A stretch of DNA of 64,000 nt from positions 22,297,811 through 22,361,810 of the forward strand of contig OX243815.1 in assembly GCA_945859605.1 (NCBI GenBank). The letters are read 5' to 3'. The translations under genes and the position numbers were made by a program. The notes under the pieces were generated by a model. The model had not been told where the DNA came from, searched no databases, and saw only the letters and a list, made by a program, of their open reading frames with translations. This document shows, in pieces, positions 41,954 to 52,772 of the stretch. Within the stretch, counting starts at the first letter, position 1. Each line of letters opens with the position of its first letter. Source of the stretch: Lumbricus rubellus. Lineage: Eukaryota; Annelida; Clitellata; Crassiclitellata; Lumbricidae.

Positions 41954-42835
41954 AGCGGGGTCTGGGGCGGAGCCCCAGCGAACAGCGCATTTTTGGTTGT
42001 GTCGACCTCAAATGGAGCCATTTTTAGGCTCTTTTTTGCCAGCTATTTGTGAACGATAAAGTCGCGAAAACTTCAAAAATAAGTGTTTTTTTAATTTTTA
42101 GTGTCGCAAGCTACCAGGATAATGTAATGTAATGTAAATCTTCGAGAATTTCTCAGCGCCCACAAAAGCCACGTCAGGGAGACCAGCTTATTCACCGGCG
42201 CTATATCAAATAAAGTCCGCAATAGCCAGAGCGGCCGTTTCCGTTCCGGTGCCAGGCAAAATCCGGGGAGGTAAAGCCGAGGAGACAGCATGGTGCTACG
42301 GTGGTTGTCGATGATGGTGACATTGGTGGTAGTTGGGTGATGGAAACTGATTGGAATCTGGATAGGATAGCTTGAAGAGTTCGGTTTTCAGTCGTGAATG
42401 GAAAGCAGCAGAGGTGAGTGCAAGCGGAGGAGAGGTTAAATTTTGAGGGGAGATTAGAAACAATAGAAATCAAAATGTTAGGGTAAAAGAGAAAGGTTTT
42501 TGTCTTTATGGTAAGGTCCCGCAGCGGGGTCTGGGGCGGAGCCCCAGCGACCAACCCTTTTTTGTCTGTGTCGACCTCAAATGGAGCCATTTTTAGCTCT
42601 TTTTTGCCAGCTATTTGTGAACGATAAAGTCGCGAAAACTTCAAAAATAAGTGGTTTTTTAGTGTCGCAAGCTACCAGGATAGCCTAACAATAGAAATCA
42701 AAATGTTAGTGTAAAAGAGAAAGGTTTTTGTCTTGACCGTAAGCTCCTGCAGCGGGGTCTGGGGCCGAACCCCATGCAGCGACTAGCGCATTTTTGGCTG
42801 TGTCGACCTCAAATGGAGCCATTTTTAGGCAGTCG
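41954..42835. repeat. Three partial copies of a GGGGTCTGGGGCGGAGCCCC segment
   Basis: Copies start at 41954, 42523 and 42751. Each begins AGCGGGGTCTGGGG, and the first two continue GCGGAGCCCCAGCG. All go on to CATTTTTGG-like sequence and TGTCGACCTCAAATGGAGCC. The first two also share GAACGATAAAGTCGCGAAAA and GTGTCGCAAGCTACCAGGAT. GGGGCGGAGCCCC is itself near-palindromic. Confidence 0.9.
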
Positions 42836-42837
42836 TG

Positions 42838-42975
42838 GCCGGTCGTCCGTAACTGCATGGACGCCGTCCATGCAGTCATGGACGACCGTCCAGGCAGTGC
42901 TGGCCAAATAAGTGGCAGGACGGCGTCCAGCCTCGAAAATAAGTGCCTGGACGCCGTACATGACCGTCCTGGCAC
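42838..42975. repeat. Cluster of GGACGxCGTCC palindromes
   Basis: TGCATGGACG-C-CGTCCATGCA (42854-42874) is a perfect 10+1+10 palindrome. Related GGACG/CGTCC arms recur to 42975, so the block could fold into several hairpins. Confidence 0.85.
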
Positions 42976-43185
42976 ACTTTAAGCTCTGGCTTATATATAT
43001 ATACCGTATATGCCTACTAGCGATTATGAGGTATCACTAGCATAAGCTTTTTGCTCCATTTTGGGTATACGCATACAGGTAATTTTTCACAGTTTAAACA
43101 GGCCTAACTACCAACAACGCGTTTCAAAATTCATCCGCAAGCCAGTTACAGTTTACCTATTTATGAAGTATAGAGCCAAACTGGT

Positions 43186-43235
43186 CAGGGCCGGATTAAG
43201 CAATGTGGGGGACCTGTTTGGGACACGAAGATATA
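43186..43235 (+). mobile_element. Fragment of the CAGGGCCGGATTAAG MITE family
   Basis: Starts CAGGGCCGGATTAAGCAATG, matching the first 20 bp of the element at 5947, then GTGGGGG and CCTGTTTGG pieces. One end only. Confidence 0.8.
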
Positions 43236-43910
43236 CCGAAGACGCCCAATGCCAAGACGGCTCTCTATTAGGGTGTAAGTAAGTAAGTAAGTATATTCTA
43301 TAGATTATAAAATTCCAATAGATTCAATAGAATTTCGTCGCTTATAATATTTCACGCTTTAATTCTTTAGCCTAATTTACAATTTGTAAAAAATATTTTT
43401 TAGCCTTTCCGCACTGTACGCACTTGCGTAAGTGCGTACGCCTAACGGCGCCCCTGATAGTAGTAGTGGTGGTGGTAGTGGTGGTGGTTATGTTCTTTTG
43501 TTTACGACGCTGTAAGCCTATATTTTAACCGCTGACGTGATAATACTACAAGTAAAAATGGGCTTGGAGGCTTGGGACACTAGTAAAAAAACACCAGAAG
43601 CGCTTAGATTCCATTCTCATATAGCCAACCTTTGTTTATATTATGCAGAATCTAAATAGCCACGAGACAAATTCCGCTCATGATGAGGCATAGAATATAA
43701 AAATATAAAAACACAGAATGTTAGATCTTCTGATGGTTCAGCGATGGATCGCTGATTGTGTTTATTTCCGATTGTGGGAGCCTCTGGGCAGAGGGCAGCG
43801 TTAAGGCTGTAGTGCTGTCCCGGGTGAACGCATCTAAATGCGGATCTGCGAGAGTGTAACGACACGCATGATACAAATCAGTTGCTGTCCGCAATCATCG
43901 CTACATGGTG

Positions 43911-44048
43911 TGGTGGTGGTGGTGGTAGTGGTGGTGGTAGTAGTAGTAGTGGTAGTGGTGGTGTTGGTGGTAGTGGTGGTGGTGATGGTGGTAGTGGTGG
44001 TGGTGGTGGTGGTGGTGGTGGTGGTGGTGGTGGTGGTGGTAGTGGTGA
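43911..44048. repeat. (GGT)n microsatellite
   Basis: GTGGTGGTA/GGT run. A shorter relative is at 43460-43495, and TATGTTCTTTTGTTTACGAC or a close match follows both, suggesting a local duplication. Confidence 0.9.
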
Positions 44049-45054
44049 TGTTCTTTTGTTTACGACACACGTATTGTCTTGTTTCAAAACAGACTGAGCG
44101 AATTTAGAGCTGACGAAACTTCGGAATGCCTGTCGTGTCAGGAGACGATATAAATCGTATGAGTCGTATTGTCGTATCAACCATCGTCAGCCAATAGAAC
44201 CGTGCGGGCTTTGAACCCCCGAAGCTCTGACCCGCTGTTGCTGCTGCTGATGCTGCTGAACGCACACAGACGGTTCCATACATACACACTGAGTTCATAC
44301 AGCTGATGCGCATAGATAGACACGCTTGATATGTGCTATATGATGTGGGTATATACTTGTATATGCACATTACAGGTTATTATATTTTAGAGTAGAGCAC
44401 TGACTGGTCTTACCCATACGCATGTGTACAATGTGTGCATTCATGTAATGTAATCATTGTAATGTACAACCGATAGAAGAACGGGAAACGTTGTTTTCGT
44501 ATTCGTAAATAAAGCTGAAACCGAACCGGATGTTGCAGATTGACTCACTTTGCTTCTAACCGGAAGAACTCGTACACCGTTGGATTCATTGCAATAGGCA
44601 GCCATGATGGTGTCATGAGGATGCTCTAGAATGTAGACATACAGATTTCGACACCGTGTGTGACCGTAATATGTCAGGATATTCGTCGCAAATTAAGAAT
44701 TAAGCAACACTGCATTTGCAGATGCTATACGAACTATAGCATCCTCGCCTATAATTATGAATTCGTTCTTTTGTAAGTGAATGCTAGACTTAACAACAGA
44801 ACGTGTTTTCTCTGTTTCTCGAGTAGCCCGTATAGAAGGACCAAATTTAATCTGCCTCGCAGTTTGTGTGATGGCCCGAGGCAGTGCGCATGCAGCTGTG
44901 GACAGAGTTTTCCTGCCGCGTTGCATGGAAGTCTTTTAAATTAGGAATGCATTACCTCAGTACTGCTCCCGAAGCGTCTTTTGCTGAGCTAAGTTGATTA
45001 CAAATCGTCCTGATACGAAGAAATTCCTTCGGGCAGCAGAACAGCATCACAACG

Positions 45055-45102
45055 AACACACACGCACGCACACCCACACACGCATAAGCACACATGCATA
45101 CT

Positions 45103-45136
<34 letters not shown>

Positions 45137-45290
45137 CCTACACACACGCACGCACACACACGCTTACTCACACACACACGCATACTCACACACACACACA
45201 CACATACACACCCACACCCTCACACCCACATACACACACTCACACACATACAAACACACACAAACACGCACGCACACACGCACACAATCA
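45055..45290. repeat. CA-rich microsatellite
   Basis: Interrupted CACA/CGCACA repeat. Confidence 0.97.
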
Positions 45291-46726
45291 TCAGTTGACT
45301 GGCGACGTGGGAACATGAACGTCAGGACCGGACTGGATTTAGCCCATAATAGCAAATAGGCAAATGGAGGATGAGGATTATGTTGCGCTGTTTTACACGC
45401 ATCTCCCGTTTGCCGCAGACATCTCGCTTGTCCCCTTCTCCACGCCGGACTTGGCTACTGGAGCGCATATACATTATACAGTCGATTTGGTTGCTGCTGC
45501 AACAGGGAAATGATGGAGCCAGGTCTCTGCTGCTGCAACTGCATCTTCTGCTGTTTCTGCTTCTCATGCTTCTGCTTCTGCAGGCAATGAATGCGAGTCA
45601 TTCTGTAAACGTCGGACTGCATGCAGATGCGTCGCGCTACTGCGGGCGATTTACTCTTATAGCCGTCGTTGCCTGTTTGAAATTATTGTGCAGGAGGGCT
45701 TACGTGTGTGCGTGTGTGTGATCGTTGCAAGTGCTCATGAAGCAGGATTCTTCGAACAACGTGCAAACCGATTGTCTCGCAATTAATACGAATACGATTT
45801 AATTAATATGTACAATTATACAGCTTATGGCGTCATACGCGAAAGTGACGAAAACTGTGTGTAACCTCCTCTCGGTGTCATCATGACCGCGAAAAATCTG
45901 GAGCTCAAGCTACGAAACGTTTAATATTAAAACAGAGATTTAGAGTTGTAGGGATAGTACCGTTTTGTCTAAATCACATGCAATCAAGAGTGGGTTTTGG
46001 AAAACTACGAAACTCTGAGCTACATTGAACATACATGCGGAAAGGTAGTCTTACTGACGCATGCTAATTTATTGTTAGTCATAGTTTACCAGATATTCTA
46101 ATATGTACTAAATGCAAATGTTCCGCGTTGAAATTCAAATTATTAGACCTATATAAAAGTAGCCTATGTATTTTAGCCGTGGCCCGTAAGTATCTCAGCA
46201 TATTTGATGCAATAAACATAGTTATTGTCAAGTATAGGCAACAGAAGTCACATGCAAATTGTAGATGCATATTAAATGAACAATTAGAAAATACACTCTA
46301 ACAATGATTTAATGACTTCTGCAGCACCATTATAGAAATTATAATTATTGTAGTTAAATGGTTAAATGCTGCTGGTAAACTTTGTTTGCGCTCTCCATCC
46401 TCGACATATTTGTAGGAGACGAAAAATGGCAGATGAATCATCTAATAATTTTTCATTTTATTTGCAGAAATTACGTACCGTATACAGCAGTCGAGGTCGA
46501 GCCATAAAAGTTTGCCACGTCTTTCGCATTCATAAGTCCGATATTTATTTATTAAAAAATATTAACTGTCACTAAATAATGATTCTAAAATAACATCGAA
46601 GACATGCTTACAGTTACTATCATGCTCACTTCAATTTACAATGAGGACATACGAGGCCGAAGCAGTGTAGATACTGTACATAGACTAGACAATGCTTCTA
46701 TATTATGTTATTTTCCTTAATTATAG

Positions 46727-48204
46727 CAACTTAATCTGAGGTCAATTGAAGGCCGTCTCGATAGCCGACTGCTCATCGAAAGTGCTTCGATGATGTCCGT
46801 CAATCCGGGTCAACTCCCCGTCTGTATGGCCGCTGACGGGGACGGTAGCAGCAGCAGTGACCCTGAGAGACAGACCCTCCTGCAGTTCAGTGGAGGGGGC
46901 TTCCTCGTTGGTTCGCACGGCTTCCAACAACTTCTACCAATTCCTACTCGACCAACCGAATTGTCACCCGGTTTCAAATCTCCCCACCACATGCCTTTAC
47001 TTCCGACACAAACTGCGCTTGAAAGAAACGAAGACAGACCTGCAACGTTGAGTCTACTTGACATAGAAACCGATGCGCTTTACGAAGGTCTCGACCACTG
47101 CTCGTCTGTGAATAGAGAGAAGATTGTGCCTGTTCCATGCCGGAAAGCGTCGCTGCAGGCGGAGGACAAAGCAGATGGAAGCGGATCTTTAATAAGAGAT
47201 GGGGGAAAAGGAACGAATCAGTTGCTGCAGCTGCTGCAGAATCCATCGCATCCAGATGCTCCGCCGCCGCATCCTTTCGTCACTCGAAACGAATCGACTT
47301 CCTTCAGTCCGTATCTCCAACATCAGCATCAGCATCTTCAGCAGCATCATCATCTTCAGCATCAGCATCAGCATCTTCAGCAGCATCAACCGATGAGTTC
47401 CGTTTTGATTGATGTTGGTAGCACCGATCGGTCGTCGTCCATGTCTCCCACGAACGACGTTGGAATACGGATCGAATTCATGAACGGCGGTCGGAAAAGA
47501 ACAGGAAACGTCCCGTCCTTCTACATCGAAAGTCCTGACGTCTCACCTCCGCTTCACCCTCCATCATCAACTACAGACAGGACCGAACCCGTCAACGGAA
47601 ATATCGAGGCATGTCACGTGGCGGAAGCAGTTCCTCCAGGTGACCATGCGACGGTCAACCCTAAGACCCGCAAAGTTCCACTTCTGCGACGGTTACGAAG
47701 CTTCCCTTCTTCAGCGAAGACGACGAAGAAGAAACAACGAGAAAACCGGGTTGATCATCGTGAACAGCCTCACCAGGTTTCGAATCCGTCGCTGACGACA
47801 CCCTACGATGTAAAAGACTCCGCTGTGCTTGGATTGCGGCAGGGACCGGTCATCACAGTGACGTCGCACTCGGAGGACGACCTAACAAAGGACGTCGGCT
47901 ACTTCCAGGACTTCTCCGCCGACATCCACTTCAAGGAATTCATCACGAAGCATGACAATCGCAACAAGGAATACACGAGAACAACATCACAAGTGAGTGA
48001 ACACGGAAAGACGACAACGACAACGACAACAGTGAGTGGAAATTCGACAAGTTCCTTCCTTCGAGATCAGATCATCTCGTTCTTCCAACCGTCCGACAAC
48101 AAACTGGCGATGAAGTTGTTTGGAAACAAGAACGCGTTGATGAAGGAGAAGATGAGACAGAAGGCAGCAGGAAACTGGGTGATACATCCATGCAGCAACT
48201 TCAG
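46727..48204 (+). CDS. HCN: HCN exon 1: disordered N terminus and HCN domain
   Basis: The frame is open from 46727, where TTCCTTAATTATAG could be an acceptor; the first ATG is 46790 (Met-Met). From 46790 there are about 471 codons to donor GTAACC at 48205, phase 2. The N-terminal 420 residues are Ser/Pro-rich; the His/Gln tract comes from a duplicated CATCAGCATCAGCATCTTCA block (47321-47391). The last 45 or so residues are the conserved HCN domain and pre-S1 linker. Whether a further 5' exon exists is undecided. Confidence 0.93.
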
Positions 48205-51193
48205 GTAACCGACATTTCATACCGGGTAACACAGCAATGCTAAACCTATAGCGATCAGATGCATAATTAATAATTATTAGGCTGAACAAGACTGGAATGG
48301 AACGGAACAGATTATATAGGCTAACACTATAGATTCAATTTTGCTATTGACTCTAATGAACAATACTAGACCAACATCTTAGCGAAGGAATCTTGATACA
48401 CTATAATATTCCGTTAGGCAAAGCGATATATGCCAATCTACATTGTCTTAACTAATATAGATTAGACGACACTACAATAGACTAGAATATATTGGACTAG
48501 ACTACACCTAGCTAGACTACGCTAGACTTATAATAGACTTGACTAAACTTATTTACACCTCATGACTCATGAGGCTATAATTTATTTGACTTGACAACGA
48601 TAAGCTAGAATAGACTGGAAGGGAGTAGTTTAAGACAGACTAAATTTTAATGCACCTGACTGGACTGTACTAGACTACAAACTGAAATGAACCAGAGTAG
48701 ACTACACTACACTAGGATAGACAAACTGGGCTGCAGTAAACTAGACAATAAACTACACATAACTATACAAGACAATACACTGTGCTATAGACTAAAATAG
48801 ACTAGATCAGACCACATTATTTGCCCTACTATATACTTCAATATAACAGACCAGATTAAACTACGCCAGACTAAAATACCCAATACTACTATAATAGTAA
48901 CTATGCAAAGTATACATGTACATTCGATTCAACTTAAAATGATTCGCAATTTAATTTGATTAGGTCCCAATGTTTACACGTATCGTTCAAGACTTAGGCT
49001 AAAGGAATCAATTCAAGAGGCCTACCTATATATATAGTGAGCCACTTCTGTATTAGAAATCTGTTTTCAATCAGCTTATATAATTCTGTTTAGTAATAAA
49101 TGATGGAAATTATCGTCTTCGGTGCACCTGGAGTTCGAATGAACATTGCACCTATAAGTTAAAGATAGCTAACAATATTATTGATGACGCAGATAATAAT
49201 AATATTACGAGGAAAAATATGACAGTCATAACAAGCGGTGATAATTATGGTCAGCCAATGGGTCAGAGAGAACGCCGTAGGGATGTTTCTGTAGTTGTAT
49301 ACGCAGACTTTATACATGTACCTTGTAGATCAGAACATTTCCAGTTTAAAGAGAAGAACTATGTTTTCAGGCGGATGCAGAGCTTTGAGTGGCGTTTAAT
49401 TTTAAACACGAGCAACGAATATAAACAGATTCTCTCCGAAACTCAGCCAACATATAAACAGATTCGCGAGGAAGAAACCAACGCAAATGCATTCCCTCTC
49501 AGAGATCAATTTACATTTCCAGGTCATGTGTACTACACGGTCCGTGTATATAAAGACATGATGGTGTGCAGCGTCTTTACTGCATGTATGCAAATCATCC
49601 TTTACTCATCTGCTGCTGATGGCTATGACTAGAAATCTTGTGCAATTGTTTGGCGAATTATGTTTGCTGACCAGAGCGTTTGGTCTCAAGCATTGTGTAC
49701 ACAGTGTACGACCCACACGCACCCACGCACCCACCCACCGACTGACCGACCGACCTGAGGACTCGTGCGGAAACGACATGCATGTACCTATGGCATCTAG
49801 GGTTTCCGTTCTGGTGAGGATTCGAACCGACGACTGCAGACAACTGCTGTAAAACGACCGCATGCCACTTAGACTGCGTGGCGACTCCTCTGCAGCCATA
49901 TATCTGTCTGTCGTTCTATTTCTATCTCCCACATCTTATTTATATCTTATTATTTGAGCGCATCGGAAACGACCTTAAGTGTGTATGTACATGCGTACGC
50001 ATACGTGTATATTTATCTATATATTTATATTCATACATGCTATAAATCTATACTATATATGAACGACATTGGACGTAGTCTTTGGCGTGGATGGGTTGGC
50101 GTGAGAAGCAGTATTAGTGACACGCATGTAGACAGCGGCAGACTCCAAACATTGTTTGGCTGTCGTGGTCATATTGAATATGAATAAAATTAGCAAACAG
50201 GAGACAGTTAAACAACCAGCATTGGGAGGCTGCAGCAGAGGAGGCAGCAGCTCAAGTGTTTGTCGTGATAAACGACGTGAGAAGTCGTATAGAGACAAAG
50301 CCGCAATAACGGTTGGCTCTATATAAATCAATATTATTGTATTGTTATATCCAAATTAAATGCATTCATCTTTTGTGAAGATGCGATCGAGAGTCAAGTG
50401 AAATGAATCGACAAATCATAAATATTTAACGATGATACTTCAGCGAGGCCCATCTTGTTAGGCATATATAATTATATATATATATATATGCATATAATAT
50501 ATATATGTGTGTATATGTATGTGTGTATGTGTGATATAATATATATATATATATAGAAATGTACATGTAAGTATGTAGGACTGTGTGTGTGCGTGCGTGT
50601 GTGAGTGCGTGCGTGTGTGTGTATGTATGTATGTGTAGGTGTGCGTGCGTATTTATGTGTGTATGTGTGCGTGTATGTGTGTATGTGTGTATGTGTATGT
50701 GTGCGTGTGTAAGTATGTGTGTATGTGTGCGTGCGTGTGTATATATGTGTGCATGTATGTGTGCGTGTGTGTATGTGCATGTATGTATGTGTGTGTATGT
50801 GTGCGTGTGTATGTATGTATGTATGTATGTATGTATGTATGTATGTATGTATGTATGTGTGCATGTGTGTGTATATATGTGTGTAGGCCTATGTGTGTGT
50901 GTATTTGCGTGTGTATGTGTTTGTCATAGTCCAATCGATCAATCTAAGCAAGGCTTAGCTAAACGTTCTAGATTTAGATTCGACCAGTTCAGATATAATA
51001 TGGATGCAGTTGGCTATTTCGGGTTCGGCTTTTCAACAGCTAATCGTCTAATATAAGTGACATCAATATTTGGGAGTCAAGTAAGCCGCAGAGACGCGGG
51101 AACGTGCGGATTGACAGACAGACAGACACATACGGACAGACGGACGGACGAACATACAGACAGACAGACAGGCATACAGACAGAAAAACTGAA

Positions 51194-51229
<36 letters not shown>

Positions 51230-52721
51230 GGAGGGACAGACAGACATACAGACAGACAGACAGACAGACATACATACAGACAGACAGACGGACGGACGGA
51301 CAGATAGACAGACAGACATGCACCCATTGCTATCTTCTCCTTTCGTATAGAAACACCTCAAACACACACGTTTTTACTACAGTAGGCCTATAGAGTTCAG
51401 TGAGGAATCTTTCATCATCAATTCCTGCGCTATATAATTTTTTTTATTTCGTTGACTCGATGAACTGAACTGATCCGCATCTGCATCTGCATGTGCGTGG
51501 GTCGGTGGGTGGGTGGGTGTGCTTGGGTTGCGTGCGTGGGTGTGTGCGTGGGTGGGTGGGTGTGCTTAGGTTGCGTGCGTGTGGACCTTGTTTGATTGAT
51601 CTAAATATTGGTTCATCCTTTCTTCGAGTAGCAGCTCTGTTTGAACTGCATGCAGTCTCATTTCAATCAACTGTCTGGCTTTCGAGCTTCTTTCGAACAG
51701 GAAATTGCTTTGCTTATAGGTTATATTATAAGCTTATGGTGCTGAACACGATCTTTGCGCCAATCCTCATGCCTTATACCATAGAAAGAAACACTCTGGA
51801 TATTCTGATCAAACATCGTATATATCAGTTTATTTCAAGAAAGCACAGTATTGTATCTGACCATAGGGCCTATATAAAGCGATTCTCGCAGCAAGAGAAT
51901 TTCAGAAGCGCTCCCAGTGCGTGCAGCCTCAAGAGAAAAAAATGTTTTAAGAGAGAAAAGGCGAGAGAAAGATGAGGAAAGAGTATATATCAGAGAGGAT
52001 GACAGAGCGAACTTATGGGGGAAGTCCATTCCATAGAGAGGGACCTATGCAGGCAAATGATCTGGTTTGAGCCATGGTTGTCCTGACGAGAGAGACAAAC
52101 AAAGAGGTTAAACCGATATCAGAGGACTGGTGTATGTGTGCACACGATAAATGCAACGCATGCGCACGAACTCATGCAAGCCATCATATAATAAGATACA
52201 TGCAATCGCAGCCATTAATCGCCAGCTTTGAGTCATGCTGGGTTTATAGTCGGAATACTAGTATTACTCACTGTGCAAAATAACCGTCGCCTCAACGTCG
52301 GGCTAACGTTGCCTTAACGTCGGCCTAACGTTGCCTTAACGTCGAGCTAACGTTGCCTTAACGTCGGCCTAACGTTGCCTTAACGTCGAGCCAACGTTGC
52401 CTCAACGTCGTGCCAACGTTGCCCCAACGTCGGGCCAACATCCACGTTCGTGTATCTATTCTATGGATTGATCTGCATTATACAGACCTATCGATAGGTC
52501 GGCCATGCGTCAGGTTCGCTGGCGCCAACGTTAACAATTTATTGGCCATGCAAATGAAATTCTTAGATGAAGCCAAAAACACGTCCCGTAATTATATTTC
52601 TTGCTGACGATGATGATGATGATATGGCGACGACACTTTTATTCATATGCATGGGCGTTTTATTTGGACATCGATTGATATCTCTCTGTCTCTTTCACAC
52701 GCAATGATGATTAATATCCGG

Positions 52722-52772
<51 letters not shown>

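Larger units (their letters stand above)
41717..43456. mobile_element. hAT-type non-autonomous transposon with 8-bp TSD
   Basis: A 1740-bp element with exact flanking ATAGTAGT (41709-41716 and 43457-43464). Termini are CAGCGGCGCCG at the left and the complement of CAGGGGCGCCG at the right. No transposase frame. The interior is built from three partial copies of one segment (starting 41954, 42523, 42751), a block of palindromes (42838-42975) and a fragment of the 5947 MITE family (43186). Confidence 0.85.
43465..46726. other. Intergenic region upstream of HCN
   Basis: No gene recognised. It contains a GGT run, CA-rich repeats and a minus-strand B-box-like GGGTTCAAAGCCC near 44206-44218. HCN regulatory sequence would be expected here, but I cannot point to a specific site. 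Confidence 0.6.

Noticed and set aside
47137..47412. Alternative frames within HCN exon 1
   Set aside because: Shadows of the HCN frame, which alone joins in phase to the S1-S2 exon.
49219..49632. 137-codon frame in HCN intron 1
   Set aside because: No recognisable domain, codon pattern or relatives; a frame of this length is expected by chance in 14 kb.
49805..49890. Functional tRNA gene
   Set aside because: A good B-box but poor cloverleaf potential and sequence shared with another fragment; better explained as a SINE remnant.
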